Source of the DNA: an uncultured Oscillospiraceae bacterium
GTDB lineage: Bacteria > Bacillota > Clostridia > Oscillospirales > Ruminococcaceae
Assembly: GCA_934446455.1 (NCBI GenBank)
Contig: CAKSEE010000010.1
Span: 1 to 64,000, forward strand
DNA: 64,000 bases
Direction: 5' to 3'
Made by a program: the position numbers and the translations under genes. Position 1 is the first letter of the stretch. Each line of letters begins with the position of its first letter. Positions 35,680-44,392 of the stretch are shown piece by piece. Below the pieces are notes generated by a model that was not told where the DNA came from, made no database searches, and saw only the letters and a program-made list of their open reading frames with translations.

Positions 35680-36690
35680 TTATTCAAGGAAGCTCGGGCA
35701 ATACTCAAGCGTATACTCGTAGTTATTGGCAAGCCCGTTGCCGAAAAAGTCGCGTATCTGCGATATTTTCCAGCCGTCGTCGGTTTTAACCAGCCGCATT
35801 ACTGTATGCTGGCAGACAAATGTGGGTTCAAACTCGTAGAGCGTACACAGCCTGTAGTCTATGTGGTTTTCGTCCGCGCTTAAAACGCCCACAAGCTTTG
35901 TCATAAGAGTGTGCAGCATAACTACGGAAACGCCATGTTTTGTTGAGAACGTCACGCCGTCCACTACCTCCATCGACTCTGCGAGAACTTTTGAAATGGG
36001 CTTGTCTCTGCCGCTTTTCAAATCTTCAATAAAGGTGGCATAGTAATTGTCGGGGTTCTTTATATCCTCGGGGAAGTCAGTGGCATAGTACAAGCGTGTT
36101 TCGCATACGTCGTCGGCGAACGTCTGAGAACAGAGCTCCATGTATTCCTCGTATTTGTTGTCCTTTTCCAGGGTAGAAAAGTCGTATTGCCCGAGCAGGT
36201 CGTTGTTCATTCCGTCGCGAAGCCGCAGCAAGGGAACAGCACCCCAAATCACATTTACGATTGTTATCGCGTTTTCAAACTTTTCCCTGCCGAGCGCCAT
36301 CAGCTCTTCGTCCGAGGTATCGCAGTCGTCGTGGGTGTGTTCGCAGAATACAATGGGATAAAAGCTACTTGCATAAAGCTCGCCGTTTTCGTCGTACAGC
36401 TCATAGCGCAGTTCGCTGTCGCTGGGGCTGTTTATTATAGGTTCGGACTCTGCGGACGATTCGGCAGTCGCGCTTTCGCTTTCGTGCGACTCGCTCTCGT
36501 CGAGCGTGCCTGCGGCGGTCGCGGTTTCGCGGGACTCGCTCTCATCGAGCGTGCCTATGGCGGTCGCGCTCTCGCTTTCCGCGCCTGAAGCGGGGAGGTT
36601 TTCCCTCTGCGTGGAGCATGAGCATAGCAGGGAGCAGGCAAGCAAAATTAGCAATAACTTATGTGAGGTAATATATTCCTTTAATATCAT
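35680..36690 (-). CDS. Lipoprotein with Ser/Glu repeat linker, unknown function
   Basis: 336 residues. A hydrophobic signal (KLLLILLACSLLCSC) ends in a lipobox Cys near residue 25. A low-complexity linker follows, with a duplicated block (GTLDESESRETATA and GTLDESESHESESA). A globular domain of about 230 residues contains several Cys (CEHTHDDCD, CSQTFADDVC). No family recognised. It starts 32 bases inside the end of the upstream C39-like gene, with AAAGGGG further upstream, so translation of the two is probably coupled. It may be a partner of that secreted protein. Confidence 0.78.
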   Translation of the reverse strand: MILKEYITSHKLLLILLACSLLCSCSTQRENLPASGAESESATAIGTLDESESRETATAAGTLDESESHESESATAESSAESEPIINSPSDSELRYELYDENGELYASSFYPIVFCEHTHDDCDTSDEELMALGREKFENAITIVNVIWGAVPLLRLRDGMNNDLLGQYDFSTLEKDNKYEEYMELCSQTFADDVCETRLYYATDFPEDIKNPDNYYATFIEDLKSGRDKPISKVLAESMEVVDGVTFSTKHGVSVVMLHTLMTKLVGVLSADENHIDYRLCTLYEFEPTFVCQHTVMRLVKTDDGWKISQIRDFFGNGLANNYEYTLEYCPSFLE

Positions 36691-38209
36691 CTAATCTTAA
36701 CCCCTTTCCGTATGTATAAGAATTTGTGAATTTAACCCCGTTCCCTTTACTCGCTATACCAGAGGCGGGGTCATAGACAACGTAACCATCTGTGTTGTTT
36801 GCTTTGCAGAATACGAGCCAATGTTCAGGAAAATCAATGTTTTGAGGATTAATTAAATTAACAACAACCCCTTCTGGGTGTGATTTAAGAAGGTTTTTGA
36901 TAGTAGATATAGTTCCGGTAGTTGAGTTTAACGTATAGCCAAACTCACTAATAACAGCACTAAGTTTTCTATAGCTGTTTATCATAACCGGCGTACTGCT
37001 AAGAGATTTTGAGTAAGAATACTTATCTCCGGAGAACACAGGTTCGTCGTATATTGATACATTTCTTAAAGTAAGTGTAAATGGATCAGGGATTACATAC
37101 CCATGATAACCTGTGCGAAAATCATGCGCTTTAAGTGATGTTGTTGCATTGAGGTTTTTCAACACCATAGCAAAGGAAGATATCGCACATCCTTCGTGCA
37201 TCAGGTCGCCGTTTTCATTATCGACCATAAATGGTATTCTGCTGCTAAAAGACGTAAAGTATAGATTGTCAAGTTTATATGTGTTCCAGTAAGTATAATC
37301 AAGTATTTTACCTTTGAATTGCGAATACCATGTTTTGGTGTTTGTCACTAAAGGGTAAACATAGTAATATTGGCTGGAAGATGTAGAGCTTCCGCTGTGA
37401 TTGGTTACCTTAATATAATATGTGCTTCCCGCAGTAATAGAGGTGGTTACTATTTCGCCGTATCCGGACGCGAAAGTATTGCCTGATGAAATAAGTGTTG
37501 TACCATTTGAGCTGTAAAGAAATATATCATAGTTGTATCCGCTCGGGCAGCCTAAGACTACATCAAGTCTGCCACCTGTGTATGTGCTTGGAACAGTGAT
37601 TTTATACCAGTCGTTTTGACCAGACGCAGAAATCGTGCCTTGTAAAACGCTGTAATCAGTTGTCCCTCCCGACCCGCTAAGCGATTGAGCTGTTCTGTAT
37701 GAACTATGGGAACCAGAAGTTTCAAGAAGAAGAGATGTCAGATTCCTACTTTGCACGGAAGAGAAGAGTTCGGTTTCAACGCAGTCAAAGTCTGTTGCAA
37801 TATTGCCATCAGAATCAAGCAAGGTACTTATTCTTCCGGAATACATATAGCCCAAATCATTAAAAACCGCACAATAATTGTATACTTTATTTAATTCGAG
37901 GCAATCAACAGAAAAAGTTTCATCAGATGAAATTGTTTGGTTAAATATATTTGTACCGTCAAGGCTGGCAAAAGTTAAGGAAAATGTATCTGTCATATCT
38001 CTCAGCTCTTCCTTGACAGTAAAATTGGTTACGATGTCAGTTGAATCTTCGGAATAATTAAAGCCGCTGGAACATATCTCAAAGGGAAAAAGCTCGTAAT
38101 TAAATTCGCCTATCTCGCTATTGCTTGAAGTTGCTTGTGCAAGTGTAGTTGTGGTTCCACATAATAAAGCAATTGAAATGAATGCAGACAAAACCTTTGT
38201 GATTTTCAT
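36659..38209 (-). CDS. Secreted C39-like peptidase-fold protein with PPC domain, AT-rich
   Basis: 516 residues. A signal peptide ends near residue 26 (TTTLAQA). Then come a beta-rich N-terminal region, a pre-peptidase C-terminal (PPC)-type domain at about 165-285 (QNDWYKITVPS, YDIFLYSSNG, GSTYYIKVTN), and a C39-like cysteine-peptidase domain: likely nucleophile Cys in HEGCAISSFAMVL, catalytic His in EHWLVFCKA, and Asp in VVYDPASG. Codon use is clearly more AT-rich than the surrounding genes, which suggests transfer. The target is unknown; PPC domains often assist secretion or substrate binding of extracellular proteases. Confidence 0.82.
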   Translation of the reverse strand: MKITKVLSAFISIALLCGTTTTLAQATSSNSEIGEFNYELFPFEICSSGFNYSEDSTDIVTNFTVKEELRDMTDTFSLTFASLDGTNIFNQTISSDETFSVDCLELNKVYNYCAVFNDLGYMYSGRISTLLDSDGNIATDFDCVETELFSSVQSRNLTSLLLETSGSHSSYRTAQSLSGSGGTTDYSVLQGTISASGQNDWYKITVPSTYTGGRLDVVLGCPSGYNYDIFLYSSNGTTLISSGNTFASGYGEIVTTSITAGSTYYIKVTNHSGSSTSSSQYYYVYPLVTNTKTWYSQFKGKILDYTYWNTYKLDNLYFTSFSSRIPFMVDNENGDLMHEGCAISSFAMVLKNLNATTSLKAHDFRTGYHGYVIPDPFTLTLRNVSIYDEPVFSGDKYSYSKSLSSTPVMINSYRKLSAVISEFGYTLNSTTGTISTIKNLLKSHPEGVVVNLINPQNIDFPEHWLVFCKANNTDGYVVYDPASGIASKGNGVKFTNSYTYGKGLRLDDIKGIYYLT

Positions 38210-38425
38210 TGCTACCTCCAGTATAATTTGATTGTATTTATTAAGAATGAAATTTAACTATATCATTGGAATCATCTCCTAACAACATGTATATTTATAT
38301 TATACTATGCTTAATCGTAAATGTCAAGACATTTTGTGAAATTTAATTGCCGCCCCCAAAGCTTTGGACATAAACACAAATTTGCAATAGTTAGTTTTGT
38401 GCAACTTAACAAAAAAACAGACTTG

Positions 38426-38544
38426 GTAAGGCTAAGCTAACTACATTTTCAACAAAATTACGCCCGCCGCATAAAAAGTTAGCCAAACCTCTTGACTTTT
38501 TTGCGGAAAGCGAGTATTATTATATTTGGTTAGAAAGACCTAAC
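38426..38544 (+). promoter_or_regulatory. feo promoter with DtxR-like operator boxes
   Basis: The promoter is TTGACT (38492-38497), 17 bases, TATTAT (38515-38520). Inverted-repeat boxes built on GTTAG/CTAAC surround it: an upstream box near 38426-38443 (TAAGGCTAAGCTAAC), one abutting the -35 near 38478-38489 (GTTAGCCAAACC), and a clean GTTAG-N6-CTAAC at 38529-38544 just after the -10. This matches the TTAGG(N)CTAA style of iron/manganese DtxR-family operators and fits repression when iron is plentiful. Confidence 0.82.
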
Positions 38545-38666
38545 GTAGTTAGCTGTAACTTTCCAAACTAAGGAAATGCGATGGCGATGCGGGCGGTGAA
38601 GTCTTACCGAAGAATGCAAAAATGTTAGACAAGGCTAATTTTTTGGCCTGGAACGGAGGGAATATG

Positions 38667-38876
38667 ATGCCCCTTACAATGGCGGATACGGGCAAGCCCC
38701 TTATGATAAAGAAGGTCGGCGGCAATCCCGAAACACGCAAATTTCTTGAAAACCTTGGCTTTGTTGCAGGCGGCAGCGTTACGATTATAAACGAGATAAG
38801 CGGCAACGTTATCGTAAGCGTAAAGGAAGCGAGGGTGGCTGTTTCCAAGGAAATGGCAATGAAGATAATGGTATGA
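38667..38876 (+). CDS. feoA: FeoA-family protein (first copy)
   Basis: 69 residues, a small SH3-like FeoA domain: PLTMADTGKPLMIKKVGG near the start and GSVTIINEISGNVIVSV in the middle. FeoA is a cytoplasmic partner of the FeoB iron transporter. The ATG at 38667 has GGAGGG six bases upstream; the adjacent ATG at 38664 is possible. First gene of the feo operon and 44 bases before a second feoA. Confidence 0.92.
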   Translation: MPLTMADTGKPLMIKKVGGNPETRKFLENLGFVAGGSVTIINEISGNVIVSVKEARVAVSKEMAMKIMV

Positions 38877-38920
38877 CAAGCGGCTTTGCCGCAGAATAAA
38901 AGGATAAGGAGGAACACGCA

Positions 38921-39139
38921 ATGGCAACGCTCAGAGATGCAAAAATCGGGCAGACCGTGACTGTGAAGAAGCTTACGGGCGAGGGCGCGATAAAGCGCAG
39001 AATCATGGACATGGGTATCACCAAGGGAACGGAGGTCTACATAAGAAAGGTAGCGCCCCTCGGCGACCCTGTGGAGGTCACCGTCCGCGGCTACGAGCTT
39101 TCGCTTCGCAAGGCTGACGCGGAAATGATTGAAATTTGA
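38921..39139 (+). CDS. feoA: FeoA-family protein (second copy)
   Basis: 72 residues, a second FeoA domain with the typical MDMGITKGTEV and PLGDPVEVTVRGYELSLRK stretches. Duplicated feoA genes before feoB are common in Clostridia. AAGGAGG precedes the ATG. The two copies are clearly different in sequence, so this is an old duplication. Confidence 0.94.
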   Translation: MATLRDAKIGQTVTVKKLTGEGAIKRRIMDMGITKGTEVYIRKVAPLGDPVEVTVRGYELSLRKADAEMIEI

Positions 39140-39238
39140 GTCAACGCCGCATAGCCCGAAAGGTATGCGCGGCGCTGCCCTGAATTTTTCGGGCGGAGTG
39201 CGAACAGGCCGCCCGGGACATCGGAGAGGAGAAACAGT

Positions 39239-41758
39239 ATGGAAATAAGAATAGCGCTTGCGGGTAACCCCAACTGCGGTAAAACCACGCTCTTTAACGC
39301 GCTGACAGGCTCAAATCAGTTCGTCGGCAACTGGCCGGGCGTTACTGTAGAAAAGAAAGAGGGCAAGCTTAAGGGACAGAAGGACGTTATCATAACGGAT
39401 CTTCCCGGTATCTACTCGCTGTCCCCCTACACGCTTGAGGAGGTCGTTGCGAGAAACTACCTCATCGGCGAGCGCCCCGACGCGATACTCAATATCGTAG
39501 ACGGCACGAACCTCGAGCGCAACCTCTACCTTACCACACAGCTCGTTGAGCTTGGTATCCCCGTAGTTGTTGCGATAAACATGATGGACGTCGTTAAGAA
39601 GAACGGCGACAAAATCAACACCCAGCAGCTCGCAAAGGAACTCGGCTGCACCGTGTGCGAGATATCCGCGCTTAAGGGCACGGGCATTACGGAGGCTGCA
39701 CAGAAGGCTCAGGAGGCTGCAAAGAGCGGCGTCAGGACCGTTCCGCAGCACAGCTTTGGCGGCTGCGTAGAGCACGCTATCGCTCACATTGAGGAAGCGG
39801 TTCTGCACGACCTGCCCGAGGAGCAGCAGCGCTGGTACGCCATAAAGGTATTCGAGCGCGACGAAAAGGTGCTTGAAACGCTCAAGATTCCCGCTGACGT
39901 AAGACAGCACATCGAAAACGACATCGTTTCCGCAGAAAAGGAAATGGACGACGACGCAGAGAGCATCATCACCAACGAGCGTTATCTCTACATAGCTTCC
40001 ATCATCAACGACTGCCTGAAAAAGAAGAACAAGGGCGGGCTTACCGTTTCGGATAAGATAGACAAGGTTGTTACCAACCGCTGGCTTGGTCTGCCGATAT
40101 TCGCAGTCATCATGTGGCTTGTTTACTACGTTTCCATGGTAACCGTAGGTTCTGCCGCTACCGACTGGGTAAACGACGGCGTATTCGGCGACGGCTGGTA
40201 CCTGCTCGGCATAGGCAGGGGCGCGTACGACGACGCTGCGGGCGAGTACGGCGACGCTATGAACGCGCTTGAAGCGTTCGGTCAGGCTCCCGACCTTGAG
40301 GCGGAGGACTTTGACGCGCAGGCTGCGCTTGACGGCATAAACGCGTTCACCCCCGACGAGATGAGCGCTGTGCTTACTCTCGAGGACGAGGAGAACCTTG
40401 CAGAGTACGACGTTACTGCGTACTACTCCGAGATACCCGCTGACGCGGACGAGGACGCGACTGTAGGCGTAACCTACACCGAGGCTGCCGCGTACTTTAC
40501 CGAGAACGGCTTTGACGAGCCCGACCCTGCTGAATACGGTCCTTTCGTACCGAGCCTTCCGTCCCTTATCGAGGGCGGTCTTGACGCTGTAAACTGCGTT
40601 GATTGGCTCAAGGGCCTTATCCTTGACGGTATCGTAGCAGGTGTGGGCGCAGTTCTGGGCTTTGTGCCGCAGATGCTCGTTCTGTTCATCTTCCTTGCAT
40701 TCCTTGAGGCTTGCGGTTATATGGCGCGTGTTGCGTTCGTTCTCGACCGCGTATTCCGTAAGTTCGGTCTTTCGGGCAAGTCCTTTATCCCTATCCTTAT
40801 CGGTACAGGCTGCGGTATCCCCGGTATCATGGCTTCGCGTACTATTGAAAACGAGCGCGACCGCCGCATGACCGTTATAACCACGACCTTTATCCCCTGC
40901 GGCGCTAAGGTTCCGTTCATCGCAATGATCGCGGGCGCTATCTTCGGCGGCTCTCCGTGGGTATCCACAGGCGCATACTTTATCGGCATTGCAGCTATCA
41001 TTATTTCGGGTATTATCCTTAAGAAAACTAAGATGTTCGCGGGCGACCCCGCACCGTTCGTAATGGAGCTTCCCGCGTACCATATGCCTACGGCAGGCAA
41101 CGTTCTCCGCTCCATGTGGGAGCGCGGCTGGTCCTTCATCAAGAAGGCGGGTACGATCATCACGCTTTCTACCATCTTCGTATGGTTCACCTCTTACTTC
41201 GGCTTTGTTGACGGCACGTTCCGGATGCTCGACGAGAGCCAGATGGAGTTCTCGATACTCGCCAAGATAGGCGGCGCGATCTGCTGGATATTCGCTCCTC
41301 TCGGCTGGGGCAACTGGCAGGCTACGGTTGCGGCTGTTACGGGTCTTGTCGCTAAGGAAAACATCGTCGGCACGCTCGGCGTACTATATGGCGGCGGAGA
41401 TGTTTCGGTATACACCGCAATGGGCGGGGCGTTCACGGCGGTAAGCGGTATGTCGTTCCTCATCTTCAACCTGCTTTGCGCACCGTGCTTCGCGGCTATG
41501 GGCGCTATCAAGCGTGAGATGAACAACACCAAGTGGTTCTGGTTCGCTATCGGTTATGAGTGCGGCTTCGCTTATGTAATAGCGCTTATCGTAAACCAGC
41601 TCGGCAACCTCTTCACGGGCGCTATGGATTCCGGCGCAGGCATGGTTTGCAACGTAATCAGCCTTATCGTGGCTATAGGTCTGCTTATCGGACTTGTTTA
41701 CATGCTCGTAAGACCTTACAGGGAGTCCACAAAGCTCACTGCAAAGGTTAAGGTATAA
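39239..41758 (+). CDS. feoB: Ferrous iron transporter FeoB with a long acidic insert
   Basis: 839 residues. The cytoplasmic G-protein domain shows G1 GNPNCGKTTL, G2 region PGVTVEKKEG, G3 DLPGIYSL and G4 NMMD; a helical linker follows, then the membrane domain with conserved GTGCGIPGIMASR and the nucleoside-gate/C-terminal helices. Between the first membrane helix and LIEGGLDAVNCVDWLKG there are about 110 extra residues (about 325-435) very rich in Asp, Glu and Ala, predicted to face outside. FeoB takes up Fe(II) through the inner membrane. GGAGAGGAG precedes the ATG, 99 bases after feoA. Confidence 0.95.
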   Translation: MEIRIALAGNPNCGKTTLFNALTGSNQFVGNWPGVTVEKKEGKLKGQKDVIITDLPGIYSLSPYTLEEVVARNYLIGERPDAILNIVDGTNLERNLYLTTQLVELGIPVVVAINMMDVVKKNGDKINTQQLAKELGCTVCEISALKGTGITEAAQKAQEAAKSGVRTVPQHSFGGCVEHAIAHIEEAVLHDLPEEQQRWYAIKVFERDEKVLETLKIPADVRQHIENDIVSAEKEMDDDAESIITNERYLYIASIINDCLKKKNKGGLTVSDKIDKVVTNRWLGLPIFAVIMWLVYYVSMVTVGSAATDWVNDGVFGDGWYLLGIGRGAYDDAAGEYGDAMNALEAFGQAPDLEAEDFDAQAALDGINAFTPDEMSAVLTLEDEENLAEYDVTAYYSEIPADADEDATVGVTYTEAAAYFTENGFDEPDPAEYGPFVPSLPSLIEGGLDAVNCVDWLKGLILDGIVAGVGAVLGFVPQMLVLFIFLAFLEACGYMARVAFVLDRVFRKFGLSGKSFIPILIGTGCGIPGIMASRTIENERDRRMTVITTTFIPCGAKVPFIAMIAGAIFGGSPWVSTGAYFIGIAAIIISGIILKKTKMFAGDPAPFVMELPAYHMPTAGNVLRSMWERGWSFIKKAGTIITLSTIFVWFTSYFGFVDGTFRMLDESQMEFSILAKIGGAICWIFAPLGWGNWQATVAAVTGLVAKENIVGTLGVLYGGGDVSVYTAMGGAFTAVSGMSFLIFNLLCAPCFAAMGAIKREMNNTKWFWFAIGYECGFAYVIALIVNQLGNLFTGAMDSGAGMVCNVISLIVAIGLLIGLVYMLVRPYRESTKLTAKVKV

Positions 41759-41835
41759 TCAGCTATTATATGGCAGGACGGGCGGCGGGCGATGACTCTG
41801 CCGCCTGTTCGTTATCAGCGTGAAAGGAGAAGCAT

Positions 41836-42027
41836 ATGCTTGAATTTCTTCAGAACAACCTGGGCTCGCTGCTTGTCGGCGCGATAGTGCTTGCTGTGGT
41901 GGCGCTTATCGTCATAAAGCTTGTTAAGGACGCGCGCGCGGGCAGACATATCTGCGGGGGCGACTGCAAGTCCTGCGGAGGGCATTGCAGCTCCTGCGGC
42001 GGCTGCCGGACGAAAAACGGTAAATAA
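41836..42027 (+). CDS. FeoB-associated Cys-rich membrane protein
   Basis: 63 residues. One membrane helix (LVGAIVLAVVALIVIKLV) is followed by a short tail with seven Cys in CxxxC/CxxC pattern (ICGGDCKSCGGHCSSCGGC). This is the small FeoB-associated protein family seen after feoB in Firmicutes, thought to bind or hand over iron at the cytoplasmic side. AAAGGAG precedes the ATG. Confidence 0.92.
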   Translation: MLEFLQNNLGSLLVGAIVLAVVALIVIKLVKDARAGRHICGGDCKSCGGHCSSCGGCRTKNGK

Positions 42028-42049
42028 CCGCTGAAACGGAGGAGATACA

Positions 42050-42415
42050 GTGCTGACCTACGCGCAGAAAAAATATCTTTTTGCAATATACACGCTCTCG
42101 CAGAAGAGCGAGGAGGTGCGCTCGGCTGAGGTTGCGGGCTTTGTTGGCGTCAGCAGGGCAAGCACCGTAAAAATGACCCGGCGTCTGACCGACGGCGGCT
42201 ATATCCTTAAAGAGCCGTACGGCAGGATAACGCTTACGGACGAGGGAATAAAGGCGGCGAACTCGCTTTTCACCGATTGTCTGATACTGAGCGATTTCCT
42301 TGAAAAGCAGGCGGGCGTTGCGCACGAAAAGGCGGCATCGGACGCGGTGACGATAATGTCGCGCGTATCCGAAGAAACCGCCGAGGGGCTTATGCGATAT
42401 ATTCTTGCGAGGTGA
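42050..42415 (+). CDS. DtxR/MntR-family metal-dependent repressor
   Basis: 121 residues, GTG start at 42050 with ACGGAGGAG upstream. The N-terminal winged helix (AEVAGFVGVSRASTVKMTRRL, YILKEPYGRITLTDEG) and metal-binding dimerisation region are visible; the C-terminal SH3-like domain of full-length DtxR is missing, as in MntR and short iron regulators. It lies inside the feo operon and is the natural candidate to bind the GTTAG/CTAAC boxes at 38426-38544 and 54811-54834. Whether it senses iron or manganese cannot be told. Confidence 0.9.
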   Translation: MLTYAQKKYLFAIYTLSQKSEEVRSAEVAGFVGVSRASTVKMTRRLTDGGYILKEPYGRITLTDEGIKAANSLFTDCLILSDFLEKQAGVAHEKAASDAVTIMSRVSEETAEGLMRYILAR

Positions 42416-42419
42416 TAGT

Positions 42420-42785
42420 ATGCCCTTTACGATAATTATAATCGTGCTTCTTGCCGCGGTGTGCGTGTTCTCGGTGATAAGCATAGTAAAGCGCGCTTCG
42501 CACGGCTGCTGCGGCGCGGGCGGCGACGACGAAAAGCGCATAGTAAAGGACGGAAGCGAGTTTCCGAACTGCTATAAGATTACTATCGGCGGTATGACCT
42601 GCAAAAACTGCGCGATGCGCATAGAAAACGCGTTCAACCGCCGGGACGGCTTCGCCGCGCAGGTGGACCTTAAGAGCGCCACAGCGCTTGTCCGCACAAA
42701 GCAGCCCGCAGCGGAGCTGCTTCTGCGCAAGACTATATGCGACAACGGCTATACTGTGGAAAGCATAGAGCAGACCGCGCCGTGA
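42420..42785 (+). CDS. Membrane-anchored heavy-metal-associated (HMA) domain protein
   Basis: 121 residues. An N-terminal membrane helix (FTIIIIVLLAAVCVFSVISIV) and a short Cys pair (GCCGAGG) lead into an HMA domain with the metal site GMTCKNCAMRIENAF near residue 60. Such domains bind soft metals through CxxC. The start at 42420, after GAGGTGATAGT, is five bases beyond the regulator's stop. Probable last gene of the feo operon, before a terminator. It may pass metal to or from FeoB or an ATPase. Confidence 0.88.
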   Translation: MPFTIIIIVLLAAVCVFSVISIVKRASHGCCGAGGDDEKRIVKDGSEFPNCYKITIGGMTCKNCAMRIENAFNRRDGFAAQVDLKSATALVRTKQPAAELLLRKTICDNGYTVESIEQTAP

Positions 42786-42825
42786 CGGGTGATATAGCGG
42801 CGGAATCTGCGCTAAATGTAATAAT

Positions 42826-42862
42826 CAAGGGCGACTGTCGTATTGCAGCCGCCCTTGTTTTG
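42826..42862 (+). terminator. Terminator of the feo operon
   Basis: CAAGGGCG (42826-42833) pairs with CGCCCTTG (42850-42857), followed by TTTTG. Confidence 0.85.
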
Positions 42863-42907
42863 TTGATTTGGACGTCTTTTGCAGGCGTCCATTTTTTGTT
42901 TACCCCC

Positions 42908-42956
42908 TTGACAGGTGAACGAGTGTTCGCTATAATATAAGTGAACGTTCGTTCAC
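42908..42956 (+). promoter_or_regulatory. TetR-gene promoter with two overlapping operators
   Basis: TTGACA (42908-42913), 17 bases, TATAAT (42931-42936). A near-palindrome GGTGAACGAGTGTTCGC fills the spacer (42914-42930) and a perfect palindrome GTGAACG-TT-CGTTCAC (42941-42956) follows the -10. Both share the GTGAACG half-site, as expected for autorepression by the TetR-family protein encoded just downstream. Confidence 0.88.
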
Positions 42957-42971
42957 CTTGGAGGTGGTAGT

Positions 42972-43535
42972 ATCAACACAAAGGAAAAAATCGCGCAGAC
43001 CGCGCTTGAGATGTTCTCTGCGCGCGGGTACGAGGCGGTTTCCGTGCGCGACATAGCGGGCGCGCTCGGAATGTCGCAGGCGGCGCTCTACAAGCACTAC
43101 GCAAACAAGCGGGACATATTCGACAGCATACTGCGCCGCATGGAGCAGGGCGACGCTGAAAAGTCGCAGGAATGCAACGTTCCCGCCGAAAACGCAAACG
43201 GCGGCGCGTGTACCCTTGACGAGCTTAAGGCGTTTTGCAGGGAGATGTTCAGCTACTGGACGCGCGACCCGTTCGCGGCGAGTTTTCGGCGGCTGCTTAC
43301 GGTTGAGCAGTTCAGGAGCGGGGAGATGTCGCGGCTTTTTGCGCAGTACCTTGGCAGCGGCCCGCTTGAATACACCGCGGGACTGCTGGAGCGGCTGGGC
43401 TGCGCTGACCCTGCGGCAAAGGCGGCGGAACTTTACTCGGTGATGTTTATGTCCATGAGCCTTTATGACGGCGCGCAGGACAAGGAGCTTCTCACGCATA
43501 TCACCGAGCGGCATATAGACGGATTTGCGATTTGA
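42972..43535 (+). CDS. TetR-family regulator with apparent ATC start codon
   Basis: 187 residues if read from ATC at 42972. The N-terminal helix-turn-helix is complete only from there (NTKEKIAQTALEMFSARG, then VRDIAGALGMSQAALYKHY). A stop at 42942 and the absence of any ATG, GTG or TTG until 43011 leave ATC as the only start that keeps the first helix; GGAGGT lies six bases upstream of it. ATG at 43011 would remove 13 residues. The ligand domain is unremarkable. It probably represses itself and the downstream methyltransferase through the GTGAACG palindromes. Confidence 0.88.
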   Translation: MNTKEKIAQTALEMFSARGYEAVSVRDIAGALGMSQAALYKHYANKRDIFDSILRRMEQGDAEKSQECNVPAENANGGACTLDELKAFCREMFSYWTRDPFAASFRRLLTVEQFRSGEMSRLFAQYLGSGPLEYTAGLLERLGCADPAAKAAELYSVMFMSMSLYDGAQDKELLTHITERHIDGFAI

Positions 43536-43548
43536 AAGGAGAAAAAAC

Positions 43549-44262
43549 ATGACATACGAAAAGAGCAGCAATTTTCTTACACCAAAGCTTATGGCAAAGA
43601 TAATGGGGCCGAATCCCGTAAAACTTGAGGAGGAGCTTCTGCTTGGGCATAAGATACCCGCAGGCGCTTATGTAATGGACCTCGGCAGCGGGCAGGGGCT
43701 GACTTCTGTGTTCCTTGCAAAGGAGTACGGCTTCCGCGTGTGCGCGGCGGACCTGTGGAGCGACCCCGAGGAGAACCGCGCGTTCTTCCGCGAAATGGGG
43801 CTCGGCGATGAGCAGATAATTCCCGTAAAGGCGGATGCCACAGCGCTGCCGTTTGAGCGCGAGAGCTTCGACGCGGTGATAAGCACCGATTCCTACAACT
43901 ATTTCGGCAGGGACAAGGAGTACCTTGACAAGTGCCTGCTTCCGTTTGTAAAGAGCGGCGGGTACATCTACATCTGCGTGACCGGCATGAAGAAGGACCT
44001 GCACGACAACCTGCCGCCCGAGCTTCTGCTCTCGTGGACGCCCGGGCAGCTTGATTATATCCACGACGCGGACTACTGGCGCGATATCGTTAGCGCAAGC
44101 AGCGCGCAGGTAGTTTCTGTTACGGAAATGGAGAGCAGCGACGAGGTATGGGCGGACTGGCTCGCGCAGGACAACGAGTACGCCGCAGGCGACCGCCGCA
44201 CAATGGAAGCGGGCGGCGGAAAGTATCTTAACTTTATTTCGATAGTGCTGCGCAGGAAATAA
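43549..44262 (+). CDS. SAM-dependent class I methyltransferase
   Basis: 237 residues. Motif I is VMDLGSGQGLTSVFLA near residue 43, then the acidic residue of motif II in CAADLW, motif III ADATALPFERESFDAVIS, and motif IV region. This is the ubiquinone-biosynthesis/UbiE-like class; the substrate is unknown. AAAGGAG precedes the ATG, 13 bases after the TetR gene, so both are one transcript. TetR-controlled methyltransferases often act on small toxic or signalling molecules, but nothing here proves that. Confidence 0.88.
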   Translation: MTYEKSSNFLTPKLMAKIMGPNPVKLEEELLLGHKIPAGAYVMDLGSGQGLTSVFLAKEYGFRVCAADLWSDPEENRAFFREMGLGDEQIIPVKADATALPFERESFDAVISTDSYNYFGRDKEYLDKCLLPFVKSGGYIYICVTGMKKDLHDNLPPELLLSWTPGQLDYIHDADYWRDIVSASSAQVVSVTEMESSDEVWADWLAQDNEYAAGDRRTMEAGGGKYLNFISIVLRRK

Positions 44263-44340
44263 CGCTTGGACAGCCGTCTGCATTTTAACCGTTTTGTTTG
44301 ATAATAGCAGCTTTTTCGTCAGTGCAGAGCCATTTTCGCA

Positions 44341-44369
44341 TTGACTGCGCGCGTGCGCGGTGATATACT
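44341..44369 (+). promoter_or_regulatory. Sigma-A promoter of the DUF998 gene
   Basis: TTGACT (44341-44346), 17 bases, TATACT (44364-44369). Confidence 0.85.
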
Positions 44370-44392
44370 TTAATGTGAAAGGGGATATGATA

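Noticed and set aside
39311-41083. 590-residue open frame opposite feoB
   Set aside because: Shadow frame of feoB; composition Arg/Val/Tyr-rich and unlike real proteins.
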